DNA from: Paenibacillus doosanensis
GTDB lineage: Bacteria > Bacillota > Bacilli > Paenibacillales > NBRC-103111
NCBI RefSeq assembly: GCF_025060755.1
Contig: NZ_JANYUY010000052.1
Coordinates: 1-49,613, forward strand
Direction: 5' to 3'
DNA: 49,613 nucleotides
The notes below the pieces were generated by a model that worked only from the letters and a program-made list of their open reading frames with translations, made no database searches and was not told the DNA's origin. Of this stretch, positions 33,748 to 42,255 are shown piece after piece (within the stretch, counting starts at the first letter, position 1; every line of letters starts with the position of its first letter). The position numbers and the translations under genes are program-made.

Positions 33748-35546
33748 GTTCGTTTCAACTCCTCGATTCTCGTAAATACGGGCCAGCGGAGAACGACGGA
33801 CGTTCCCCCCTGATCGGCGCGACGAATGTCAATTTTGTATTTGCTTCCGAAATGAAGCTGTATCCGATGCTGCACATTTCTTAAACCCAGCCCGTTTGCC
33901 GAGGAGAGAACCTGCTCCGTCAAACCGGACTCTTCACCGTCTCCGTACGTCGCGCCGATGCCCACGCCGTTGTCCGTGACGCTAAAGCAGATTTGATCGT
34001 GCTCGGTCCAGCCCCTGACTTCGATGACGCCCGTGCCCTCCTGCGGCTCAATGCCGTGGAAGATAGCGTTTTCAACAAGCGGCTGCAGCAGCAGCTTCAA
34101 CGTCTTTTTATGCAGAATTTCTTCCTCAATATGAAATTCCACCTGCAGCTTCTCATCCTGCCTCGCGGATTGAATGTTGACGTAGTTTTGCAGATTATCG
34201 ATTTCTTCCGCGATAGTAATATACTCACTTTCTGCGGACAGCGTTTTCTTAAGCAGCTTGACGAGCGATACGATGACGGAATCGATCGCCTCCGGCGTCC
34301 GGCTTAACAGCATGGAACGAATCGACGCAAGCGTATTGTATAAGAAATGCGTGTTAATTTGCGATTGCAAATTTTGCAGCTCGACGCGGCGTTTCATTTC
34401 CTGCTCTTCAATCACATGATCCCGGAGCTCTTCGATCCGGCCCACCATCTGATTGAATCTTTTGGCCAGCTCGCCGATCTCGTCGCTTCCCTGAACGTCC
34501 GAACGGACGCTCAAATCCCCCCGCTCCACCTTTTTCATGCTGGCGTATAATTTTCTTATCGGAACCGATAATTTTCTGGCGATCACGTACGACACGATGA
34601 TGGATAAAATCAGAACGGACGCAAACAAAATCAGATGCAGCCATTTCGTTTTCTCGACGTTCTGCAGCAGCGTATCGACCGGCGTGTAGCAGACGATCGT
34701 CCAGCCTGTGCTCTCCATCCGGTGATACGTAACGAGCATGTCTTTCCCGTCGATACGGCTGTTGAAGTATTCGCCGCCGCCGGCAAAGCGCTCATAATAC
34801 GGGGCTGCGCTCAAGCTTTGGCCGACCTTGGCCTTGTCCGTCGCCGAGACGATTTTCCCCTGCGCGTCGAACAGCAGCATATATTCGCCGGGCTGCAGCG
34901 CATCGCTGTACTGCTTGTACAAAAACTGCTCTCCGATATTAATCATCAGCAGGCCGATCGTCGCGTTATTCTCAAAATCCTTAATGAGCCGTATCGCCGA
35001 CACGTAATGATCTTCGTTCACGGTCGGAATCAGCTTCGGCGAAGGATCGGCGTACCAGGCAACCCCGCCGTTCAGTTCGGTCACCTGCGTATACCACGGC
35101 TCCTGCTTCAGCGATTCGATGCCGATTTTGCCGCCGTCGTAAAACGTATGCAGCTCGATGCCGTTGAGGCCAATGATCGAGGTGTAGTAATCCAGCCACA
35201 TATACGCATAGCGGTAGGACACGATCATTTTGGTCAAAAACTGTTTTTTGGCCCGTTCCTGATACGCTTGATTGTCCGGCGGACTGAGCAGCAAGGAACG
35301 CAAATCCTCGTTGGAAAAATAAATATTCGAAATCGCCGTCAAATCCGAGGCCATAATGTCCAGCTTCTGAGAAATCAGACCGAGCGATTTTAGCTTTCCG
35401 GCAACGACCTGCTGCTCAATGCTCTGCTTCGTAATCGCCAGCGATACGTACCCGAACAAGCCGAGCGGAAACAGCACCAGGCAGCAGAAAGCAAGCAGCA
35501 GCTTGTGCTGCACGCTGCTTTTCTTGATAAACAACGTATTCCACAT
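33744..35546 (-). CDS. Sensor histidine kinase (YesM-like, HPK7/LytS group)
   Basis: 600 residues. Membrane helix 1 (about 15-37), an extracellular dCache-type sensor, membrane helix 2 (about 300-320), HAMP, then the His_kinase domain QINTHFLYNTLASIRSM with the phosphorylated His, and an HATPase ending GLGLRNVQHRIQLHFGSKY. The family usually has QINPHFLYN, so the Pro to Thr change is worth noting. The start ATG follows AAGGGGGGAG. The kinase probably senses an extracellular sugar, possibly through the binding protein, and pairs with the overlapping regulator gene. Confidence 0.95.
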   Translation of the reverse strand: MWNTLFIKKSSVQHKLLLAFCCLVLFPLGLFGYVSLAITKQSIEQQVVAGKLKSLGLISQKLDIMASDLTAISNIYFSNEDLRSLLLSPPDNQAYQERAKKQFLTKMIVSYRYAYMWLDYYTSIIGLNGIELHTFYDGGKIGIESLKQEPWYTQVTELNGGVAWYADPSPKLIPTVNEDHYVSAIRLIKDFENNATIGLLMINIGEQFLYKQYSDALQPGEYMLLFDAQGKIVSATDKAKVGQSLSAAPYYERFAGGGEYFNSRIDGKDMLVTYHRMESTGWTIVCYTPVDTLLQNVEKTKWLHLILFASVLILSIIVSYVIARKLSVPIRKLYASMKKVERGDLSVRSDVQGSDEIGELAKRFNQMVGRIEELRDHVIEEQEMKRRVELQNLQSQINTHFLYNTLASIRSMLLSRTPEAIDSVIVSLVKLLKKTLSAESEYITIAEEIDNLQNYVNIQSARQDEKLQVEFHIEEEILHKKTLKLLLQPLVENAIFHGIEPQEGTGVIEVRGWTEHDQICFSVTDNGVGIGATYGDGEESGLTEQVLSSANGLGLRNVQHRIQLHFGSKYKIDIRRADQGGTSVVLRWPVFTRIEELKRT

Positions 35547-35570
35547 GAAACTCCCCCCTTCGATAGATCC

Positions 35571-35599
35571 ACTATATCAATTCCGCTCCGAGCCGACAA
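35571..35599 (-). promoter_or_regulatory. Sigma-A promoter of the first kinase operon
   Basis: On the minus strand TTGTCG (35594-35599), a 17-base spacer and TATAGT (35571-35576) lie 25 bases before the kinase start. Confidence 0.7.
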
Positions 35600-35654
35600 T
35601 ATGACGCCTGCTCTTAAGTTGAGCGACCGCGCTTAGAGGTGGTTTTGAGCGCAA

Positions 35655-35692
35655 GAAAAAACGCAGCCGTACTCCTCAGAGTACAGCTGCGT
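35655..35692 (-). terminator. Terminator of the GH2 gene
   Basis: On the minus strand AACGCAGCTGTACTC and GAGTACGGCTGCGTT form a 15-bp stem with one mismatch and a 4-base loop, followed by TTTTTTC. It lies about 45 bases past the GH2 stop. Confidence 0.92.
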
Positions 35693-35737
35693 TCGGAATG
35701 ATCGTCCCGGCAAACGGCGGGCGCCGTCCGGCACGGA

Positions 35738-37537
35738 TTAGTATTTGACTTCGCCGCCGAAAATCTTTTTGATCTCTTCAAGCGGCGCCTTAGGCACGCG
35801 GTCGTATGTCAGCAAGCCGTTAATTTCCTGCTCGACATCGGTCAGCTGCGTGTAGCAAATGCCCTGAACGTAAGGAGATTGCAGCAGTGGTTCCACGACG
35901 TCGGCAAGCTTCTTCAAGAAATCTTCCTCGTTCTCCGCCCCGGAATATCCCCAGCCTTCCCAGTCGCTTTTCTTAAAGGCAATGCCGCCGAATTCCGTGA
36001 CCAGAATCGGCTGTCCTTCATAAGCTGTGCCACCGACGAGCACCTCACGGCGATGCGGCTTCGTTCCCAATGTTTTCTCCAGGGTCGAATACCGCTCCTC
36101 CAGGTCGTCCCGTCTCCACTCGTAGTCGTGAATCGTAACGAGATCGGAACGCATCTGCTCCCATCCGTCATTGGAGATGACCGGCCGGGTGTCGTCCAGC
36201 GATTTGGTCAAGTGGTACATGGCGAGCGCATGCTGCTGCTGCCGCTTGTCGATCAGAATGTTCGGCACGCCCCAGCTTTCGTTAATCGGAACCCACACGA
36301 CAAGCGAAGGATGATTATAGTCACGATCTACCGCTTCCAGCCATTCCGCCGTCACTTTGCTTACGTATTCCTCGGAATATTGATAGGCGTTGGCCATCTC
36401 TCCCCATACCAGATAGCCCAGCTTGTCGGCCCAGTAGAGGAAACGGGGATCTTCGATTTTTTGGTGCTTACGGGCGCCGTTGAAGCCCATCTGCTTCGCC
36501 AAGACGATATCCTGCTTCAACGCCTCGTCGCTCGGAGCGGTCAGAATGCCGTCGGGGAAATAGCCTTGATCAAGGACAAGACGCATAAAATAAACCCGGT
36601 TGTTCAGCATCACCTTGCCCGCCTCAACCGCTATTTTGCGCATGCCGAAATAGCTGTCCAGGCTGTCGGCCTGCCGGCCGTCAACGAGCAGCGTCACCGT
36701 CACATCGTACAGGTTAGGCTTGTGCGGCGACCACCAGCGGCCCAGTCCGTGATCGTTGAAATCATGCAGCCCGATCGTTCTCGACTCTTCCTTATGATGA
36801 ATGCTGAATGTCGTACTGCAGAAATATTCGTCTTTAAAGCGGATGTCGATGCGCGCCTCAACCTTGGCTCCCGCAGCGGGCGCTTCGTTCAGCAGCGTGC
36901 GGATTTGAATCTCGTTCTTATCGATATCGGGCTTAAACTTCAGCTTGTGAATATGCAGCTTGTTCACCGGTTCGATCCATACCGTCTGCCAAATGCCCGT
37001 CGTCCGGGTATAAAAGATCGAAGCCGAGTCTTCTTTCCAGAACTGCTTTCCGCGCGGAAGCGTCACATCGCGGCTGAAATCCTCGGCGCGAACGACCAAA
37101 ACATTGTCTCCCGGCTTCAGAGCGGAGGTAATGTCCGCTTGGAACGGCGTATGTCCGCCTTGATGGAAGGCGACTTGCCTCCCGTTCACCCATACGGTCG
37201 CCTCATAATCTACCGCTCCGAAGTGAAGCAGTATCGTTTGGCCGGACCAGTCGGCCGGGATGGCTAAGCTGCGCCGGTACCATACCAGATCGTGAAAGCC
37301 CGTTTCCCCGATCCCGCTAAGTGCGCTTTGGTACGCGAACGGAACCTGAATCGCTTGGGTAAAAGCTCTCGTTCCCGATCCCCATTGCTCTGCATCCCCG
37401 ATACGGTCATCGTCGAATTCAAATTCCCAGGTGCCGTTCAAATTAAGCCACTGTTCTCTTACGAGCTGCGGGCGGGGATATTCCGGACGTGCTATCGATT
37501 GTGTCATGTCAGAAGTCAGCCTCTTTTCATTAATCAT
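35738..37537 (-). CDS. Glycoside hydrolase family 2 (beta-glucuronidase/beta-galactosidase type)
   Basis: 599 residues. An N-terminal sugar-binding beta-sandwich (about 20-190; LNLNGTWEFEFDDD, VDYEATVWVNGRQVAFHQGG), an immunoglobulin-like domain and a TIM barrel (about 300-599). The acid/base Glu is in INESWGVP near residue 420 and the nucleophile Glu in ILVTEFGG near 515; both are present. No signal peptide, so it acts inside the cell. Sugar specificity (glucuronide, galactoside or arabinopyranoside) is not decided. It is divergent from an ArsR-type regulator and has its own promoter and terminator. Start is uncertain: 37537 has no Shine-Dalgarno, while the ATG at 37507 has AAGAGG at a long distance. 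Confidence 0.9.
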   Translation of the reverse strand: MINEKRLTSDMTQSIARPEYPRPQLVREQWLNLNGTWEFEFDDDRIGDAEQWGSGTRAFTQAIQVPFAYQSALSGIGETGFHDLVWYRRSLAIPADWSGQTILLHFGAVDYEATVWVNGRQVAFHQGGHTPFQADITSALKPGDNVLVVRAEDFSRDVTLPRGKQFWKEDSASIFYTRTTGIWQTVWIEPVNKLHIHKLKFKPDIDKNEIQIRTLLNEAPAAGAKVEARIDIRFKDEYFCSTTFSIHHKEESRTIGLHDFNDHGLGRWWSPHKPNLYDVTVTLLVDGRQADSLDSYFGMRKIAVEAGKVMLNNRVYFMRLVLDQGYFPDGILTAPSDEALKQDIVLAKQMGFNGARKHQKIEDPRFLYWADKLGYLVWGEMANAYQYSEEYVSKVTAEWLEAVDRDYNHPSLVVWVPINESWGVPNILIDKRQQQHALAMYHLTKSLDDTRPVISNDGWEQMRSDLVTIHDYEWRRDDLEERYSTLEKTLGTKPHRREVLVGGTAYEGQPILVTEFGGIAFKKSDWEGWGYSGAENEEDFLKKLADVVEPLLQSPYVQGICYTQLTDVEQEINGLLTYDRVPKAPLEEIKKIFGGEVKY

Positions 37538-37565
37538 ATAGTTAACTTGATGACTTTCTAATTAA

Positions 37566-37594
37566 ATGATAAACAGACTCGCTCATTATGTCAA
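37566..37594 (-). promoter_or_regulatory. Sigma-A promoter of the GH2 gene
   Basis: On the minus strand TTGACA (37589-37594), a 17-base spacer and TATCAT (37566-37571). This is a near-consensus promoter about 30 bases before the first GH2 ATG. Confidence 0.8.
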
Positions 37595-37602
37595 TCATTA
37601 AG

Positions 37603-37631
37603 TTGATTATTTAACCAATAGGTTATATAAT
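37603..37631 (+). promoter_or_regulatory. Sigma-A promoter of the ArsR-type regulator
   Basis: TTGATT (37603-37608), a 17-base spacer and TATAAT (37626-37631). Its -35 is only eight bases from the -35 of the GH2 promoter on the other strand, so one bound protein could control both. Confidence 0.8.
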
Positions 37632-37655
37632 CAAAGCAAGTTAGGGGTGTTGGTT

Positions 37656-38561
37656 ATGAAACTGGATGTAACGACGAATAACATGAAGGTGCTGGAATGC
37701 TTTTCTTCCGAAACCCGGGTTCGGATCATTGAATTGCTGAACGGGAAACCTTACAACATTGGAGAGCTGGCAGAGGCGCTGGGCTTGTCGTCGGCGATTA
37801 TTACCAAGCATATTCAAAAACTGGAGGAGGCGGGCATCGTATCCACCGAGAATACGGTCGGCAAGCGCGGGACGCAGAAGCTCTGCTCCTTGCACGTCGA
37901 TCAGCTGGTGCTGGTGCTGCGAACCGCTGCAGCGGACAAACCCGCCGATCATGGCGGGTTCACGGTTGAGCTGCCGGTCGGCCAATATATCCGGTATGAG
38001 GTTCATCCCACCTGCGGGTTGGCGTCCTTCGACAAGCGCATCGGCATGATGGACGATCCCCGCTATTTCGACGACCCGGAGCATACGCAGGCGGAGCATC
38101 TCTGGTTTGGCAGCGGGTTTGTCGAATACCGGATCCCCAACTATCTGGTCGGTCAAGCCGAAGCTTCAAGCATCGCGATTTCGCTCGAAATCTGCTCCGA
38201 GGCTCCGCATTATAACGAGAACTGGCCGTCGGACATTACATTTTCGATTAACGATACGGCTGTCGCTACATGGACTTGTCCGGGCGATTTCGGCAGCAAA
38301 CGCGGCCTGTATACGCCCCCGTGGTGGAACGACACCCAATACGGGCTTCACAAGACCGTATCCGTTACCAAGGAAGGCACGCATGTCGACGGAGTGCGGT
38401 TTTCCGACGTGCAGATCGGACAGCTGAATGTAAAAGCGGGACAAGAGCTCCGGTTTCGGATCGCTTGTCCCGCTTCAGCCGCGAACTGCGGAGGTGTCAG
38501 TCTATTCGGCAAACGATTCGGCAACTATCCGCAGGATATTCGCGTGACCGTCACCGTCTAG
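37656..38561 (+). CDS. ArsR-type regulator with a C-terminal beta-rich, possibly ligand-binding domain
   Basis: 301 residues from the ATG at 37656 (AGGGGTG upstream); in-frame GTG and TTG codons slightly upstream fit less well. Residues about 10-80 are a winged helix-turn-helix (FSSETRVRIIELLNG, IGELAEALGLSSAIITKHI). The remaining about 200 residues are beta-rich and aromatic: HLWFGSGFVEYRIPNYL, ITFSINDTAVATWTCPGDFG, FGKRFGNYPQDIRVTV. This looks like a jelly-roll or sugar-binding sandwich, not the short metal-binding tail of classic ArsR proteins. It is divergent from the GH2 gene and probably controls it in response to a sugar. The metal-site cysteine motif of ArsR (ELCVCDL) is absent. Confidence 0.82.
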   Translation: MKLDVTTNNMKVLECFSSETRVRIIELLNGKPYNIGELAEALGLSSAIITKHIQKLEEAGIVSTENTVGKRGTQKLCSLHVDQLVLVLRTAAADKPADHGGFTVELPVGQYIRYEVHPTCGLASFDKRIGMMDDPRYFDDPEHTQAEHLWFGSGFVEYRIPNYLVGQAEASSIAISLEICSEAPHYNENWPSDITFSINDTAVATWTCPGDFGSKRGLYTPPWWNDTQYGLHKTVSVTKEGTHVDGVRFSDVQIGQLNVKAGQELRFRIACPASAANCGGVSLFGKRFGNYPQDIRVTVTV

Positions 38562-38564
38562 GAG

Positions 38565-38621
38565 CGTGGTGAACAAGTCCGCTTCGGTGCCCGTTCGATC
38601 CTCCAATCGCTGTTGAAATCG
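38565..38621 (+). repeat. Dispersed repeat, copy C
   Basis: GTGGTGAACAAGTCCGCT, CGATCCTCCAATCGCTGTTG and AAATCG match copies A and D. It starts four bases after the ArsR-type stop. On the minus strand GGAGG is kept, but the ATG of copies B and D is ACG. Confidence 0.8.
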
Positions 38622-38682
38622 CTCTTTTTTCACCGGACCTCTAGACGGTTCCGTCGAGCCGCCGGCAAGCCGTCAGCCCGCA

Positions 38683-40689
38683 TCATCGTCTGAATTCGAA
38701 CGCATAGACGGAATGAGCCCCCAGCTTGAAGATCAGCCGTCCTTGCTGCGCGGACACGGATTGTTCCCGGGCGACGATGCGTTCGGGCTCGAATACCGAG
38801 TTAATCGCTTCATAGTCATCCCCGCTTATTTCCCATACCGTTACATTCGAATCCGCCGGGAAGGAATCGATGCTGATTTCCGTTTCGGCGGCTTTAAGCC
38901 CCCGGTTTACCGCAAACAAAGTCAGCGTATCGCCGGCCTCGCTCACGCAGGCTACGACGTCCAGCACCGGCAAATCGCGGAGGCTCTCGCCATGGCGGTT
39001 ATCGGCGCCGTCGGCGCTGTAAGTTTCGCATTCGGTTTCGCTGTGTACGACATGGTCGATGCTCCGGTTCGCGTAGAGCTTCATCAGATGATACGTCGGC
39101 GTACCGTACACCGTCTGGCTCCTTCCGCTCCAGCCCGGGAGCTTGCCGCGGTATTGATCGGCGTAGTGATCGCCCACGCGGATGCAGCCGCCGAGCCAGC
39201 CGTTGACCAAATCCGAATAGCTGCCGATTTCAATTAAATCCGATTGGCGGATAAATTCGTTCAAGTTGGCGGCGTTAGCTACCGCAGCTTCCAGCGTATG
39301 CTCCATCGGGAGCCCTTGGCGAATCGTGTTCGGATAATACATCGTCGTATATTCCGTGACGGCCAGCTTCACATGGCGGTGCTTGTCATGACGGTCGATA
39401 AGCTCTCTTGTCGTATCGATGATCCGGCGCGTAATCTCGGGATAGGAGACGATCGCCTTGTACCTCTCCTCCTTCGGCGTATCGGGCCGGATGCCGACCG
39501 TGCCGAAGCCGTGATAAATATGCAGCGTCAAATAATCCATATATTCGCCCGCAATGTCCAGCACAATCCGGTTCCATTCCGGATCGACATGACCGCAGGC
39601 CAGGAGAACGGCGTCCGGATCGGCCTCCTTCATCGCTTTGGCAAAGCGGATATACCGATAGGCGAATTCCTCCGCAGTGCAATGCCCGACCTGCCAAGGA
39701 CCGTAAATTTCATTGCCCACTTCCCAATATTTGACCCCGTACGGCTCCGGATTCCCGTACTGCGCCCGCAGCGCGCCGTACGGCGTCTCCGCGCTCCCGT
39801 TGCAGTATTCCATCCATTGCACCGCTTCTTCCGGCGTGCCGGAGCCGGCATTGACGCAAATCAGCGGCTCATTGTTCACATCGCGGCAAAACCGGATAAA
39901 TTCGTCCGTCCCGAAATATTTGTTCGTCCAGCCGCCCCACGCTTCATTGATCATATTCGGCCGCTCCAGCTCCGGCCCGATGGCATGCTCAAAATGATAA
40001 GCGCTAATATAGTTGCCCGCAATGCGCATCATGCCGGCGTTCAGTCCGCGCGTCATATCGACGACTTCCTTCTTGACGATGCCCGCGCTGTCCGCAGGCA
40101 GCATCGAGACATGATCGAGCCAGAGGATTCCGGTCGCCGTGGAATCCCTCCACTCCGCGTCCTCCGAAGAGATCAACAGCCGGAACTGCGCGCCCTCCAG
40201 CGTACGCGAAGGCGTGAGAGAGAACGAATATTCCCGCCAGTTGTGGCTCGTTAATTCGACTTGAACCGAGCACAGGCTGTCCCCGCCGTGCGGGTCGGTT
40301 ATTTCGCAAACCAGCCGTCTAATCTCGATCGCCGCCCGCGCCACGATCCGCACTTTATATTCCATGCCTCCGCGAACGGAGACCGATTGGCCGATGCCGG
40401 CTTCGCACCGGTCATTGCTGTAGATGCGGATTTTTTGGCTGTGCCCGGAATGCTTCGGCGCCGCAGGCTCCAGGGCGAACTCCGTATTTTTTCCGTTGTT
40501 GATCGGATGCCATCCTGCGGATACTCCGTTCACCGCTTCCTCTTCAAAGTCCATATCCTTCAATGCGAAAGCAAGCATCGCGTCCATATGGTCGCGGATA
40601 TCTTCCACGAAATGGCCGAACAAATACGGATTAACGGTTGTATGCTGCCGCTTGGCGGCGTCGATTCTGATTTTCGTCTTGCTGTCCAC
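38683..40689 (-). CDS. Alpha-L-arabinofuranosidase, GH51
   Basis: 668 residues from a GTG start with AGGAGG nine bases upstream; in-frame ATGs at 40743 and 40713 fall inside the sulfatase gene and lack a ribosome binding site. An N-terminal carbohydrate-binding-like sandwich (about 45-200) is followed by the TIM barrel. The acid/base is Glu327 in YWEVGNE and the nucleophile probably Glu446 in AVTEYTTMY. A C-terminal beta domain ends HSVYAFEF. No signal peptide. It releases terminal L-arabinofuranose from imported oligosaccharides. It follows the sulfatase by 14 bases as last gene of the second transporter locus, so the glycan should contain both arabinose and sulfate. Confidence 0.92.
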   Translation of the reverse strand: MDSKTKIRIDAAKRQHTTVNPYLFGHFVEDIRDHMDAMLAFALKDMDFEEEAVNGVSAGWHPINNGKNTEFALEPAAPKHSGHSQKIRIYSNDRCEAGIGQSVSVRGGMEYKVRIVARAAIEIRRLVCEITDPHGGDSLCSVQVELTSHNWREYSFSLTPSRTLEGAQFRLLISSEDAEWRDSTATGILWLDHVSMLPADSAGIVKKEVVDMTRGLNAGMMRIAGNYISAYHFEHAIGPELERPNMINEAWGGWTNKYFGTDEFIRFCRDVNNEPLICVNAGSGTPEEAVQWMEYCNGSAETPYGALRAQYGNPEPYGVKYWEVGNEIYGPWQVGHCTAEEFAYRYIRFAKAMKEADPDAVLLACGHVDPEWNRIVLDIAGEYMDYLTLHIYHGFGTVGIRPDTPKEERYKAIVSYPEITRRIIDTTRELIDRHDKHRHVKLAVTEYTTMYYPNTIRQGLPMEHTLEAAVANAANLNEFIRQSDLIEIGSYSDLVNGWLGGCIRVGDHYADQYRGKLPGWSGRSQTVYGTPTYHLMKLYANRSIDHVVHSETECETYSADGADNRHGESLRDLPVLDVVACVSEAGDTLTLFAVNRGLKAAETEISIDSFPADSNVTVWEISGDDYEAINSVFEPERIVAREQSVSAQQGRLIFKLGAHSVYAFEFRR

Positions 40690-40702
40690 AGATCGATTCC
40701 TC

Positions 40703-42223
40703 CTATATTTCATCGCGTTTGCCGTAAATAGGTTTATACGCATAGGCGGCCGGATAAGGCAGCGGGTCTTCGCTGCGCATCATCCATACGGCCAATTCCC
40801 TGAGCAGCTCCAGCTCCGCCTCCCGGGCTTGCGGCTGTCCGAACAAATTGTGCAGCTCCAACGGATCATCGGCAAGACGATACAGCTCGCCCTGCCCTTG
40901 CATACTCATGTTCAGCTTCCATTCTCCTTTGCGGACCGTCCGCATAAAGCCGCTTTGCGTAACCGAGTTCAATTCGTCGAACCGAACCGTCCGTTCCCCA
41001 TCGCCTTCGGATACGCTGCCGAAATTGCGGATGTCCAGCCCGTCGTCCTCCGTCAGCTCCTGCCCGCCGTAGCCGTGCTCCGCATATACGCTAGAAAATT
41101 CAGGATGCGGATCGGCGCGTCCCGTTAGAAGAGGCCACAGGCTTCTTCCCTGCACGCCCGCAGGAATGGGGGCGCCGGCCGCTTCGCATAAGGTAGGCAG
41201 CAGATCGACGATGGACACATGGGCCGGATGCGGCCGGGCGTCCGCCACAATCCCGGGGCCGGTAAACAGCAGCGGAATGCGCAATAAAATATCCGGCAGC
41301 CCCGGGCCTTTCTTGATCAGGCCGTATTCGCCCGTAAAATCGCCGTGATCGGACAAGAACACGATCACGGTGTTCTCCAGCGTTCCCGCAGCCTCCAGCG
41401 AGCCGATCAGCCGCCGGATCTGGTCGTCAATCAGCCGCAGCATGCCGAAATAGTTGGAGCGAACGCGGGGAATTTCCCGCTCGTAATCCGGGTTGAAATA
41501 TTCCCCCTGCCTCCGGCACCAACGCCACTTGTAGCCTTTGCGGTCTCCGTCTTCCGCCGATGCCCTTAAGGGCGGCAAATCTTCCGGAGGAAACATCGAG
41601 TAATAAGGCTCCGGCGCTTGATAAGGATTATGAGGCTCGGGGAAGCTGAGCCAGAGGAAGAACGGCTGCCCCTCCGACGAATTCGGCTCGGCCGGCTGCA
41701 GCCACTCCAAGGCAGCGGTAACTCCCCGGGCCGGATTTTGGCATTCGGGCGGATAAGGCGCCGCTTCCAGGCTGCACTGGGAGCGGCGCCTTAACCAATC
41801 GACGAACGCCTTCTCCTGTTCCGTCCGGAAAGGCCCCGAATCGCCGAAATGATTCAAGGATACATAATGGTCGACGGAGGGGCTGTCCGCGCGGAGATAC
41901 GTGTGATTTTTGCCGATCAGCGCCGTACGATAGCCTTGCCCCTTCATCACATCGAACAAATCTTGCGTATAGCTGACATGCCGGCTGCCCCCGTTGTCCC
42001 TGACCTTGTGCGCGCCGGGGTACCGTCCCGTCAGCATGCTGCACCTGGCGGCCACGCAGACGGGCGCGGCCGTATAAGCCTTGTCAAACCACGTTCCCCT
42101 GCGCGCCAAGCCGTCCAGGAAGGGCGTCGTATCAAGCGGAAATCCGTATCTGGCGGATACGTCGGCCCGCTGCTGATCCGTCATGATGACGATGATATTC
42201 GGTTTGTTTGTCCCTGTGCTCAT
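40703..42223 (-). CDS. Sulfatase, cysteine type
   Basis: 506 residues. Metal site start NIIVIMTDQQRADVSARYG. The activation motif is CVAARCSMLTG with Cys56 (C-x-A-x-R, the Ala variant of C-x-P-x-R). FLSDHGDFTGEYGLIKKGPG carries other metal ligands. No signal peptide. AGGAGG precedes the ATG. It is 14 bases from the GH51 gene and 33 bases after the permease, so desulfation and arabinose removal are coupled. It differs clearly from the sulfatase at 27366 in length and active-site motif, so the two probably attack different sulfate positions. A maturase elsewhere is required. Confidence 0.9.
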   Translation of the reverse strand: MSTGTNKPNIIVIMTDQQRADVSARYGFPLDTTPFLDGLARRGTWFDKAYTAAPVCVAARCSMLTGRYPGAHKVRDNGGSRHVSYTQDLFDVMKGQGYRTALIGKNHTYLRADSPSVDHYVSLNHFGDSGPFRTEQEKAFVDWLRRRSQCSLEAAPYPPECQNPARGVTAALEWLQPAEPNSSEGQPFFLWLSFPEPHNPYQAPEPYYSMFPPEDLPPLRASAEDGDRKGYKWRWCRRQGEYFNPDYEREIPRVRSNYFGMLRLIDDQIRRLIGSLEAAGTLENTVIVFLSDHGDFTGEYGLIKKGPGLPDILLRIPLLFTGPGIVADARPHPAHVSIVDLLPTLCEAAGAPIPAGVQGRSLWPLLTGRADPHPEFSSVYAEHGYGGQELTEDDGLDIRNFGSVSEGDGERTVRFDELNSVTQSGFMRTVRKGEWKLNMSMQGQGELYRLADDPLELHNLFGQPQAREAELELLRELAVWMMRSEDPLPYPAAYAYKPIYGKRDEI

Positions 42224-42255
42224 TCTGTTCTATTCCTCCTAATGCCTCGCCGGTA

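Noticed and set aside
33256-33813. Plus-strand 185-codon frame opposite the first response regulator
   Set aside because: Antisense to intact receiver-domain coding sequence and without a ribosome binding site.
37555-37572. Shared operator between the GH2 promoter and the MFS leader palindrome (both contain GTTTATCATTT)
   Set aside because: Only one arm is shared and at GH2 it overlaps the -10 box; chance in AT-rich promoter DNA is likely.
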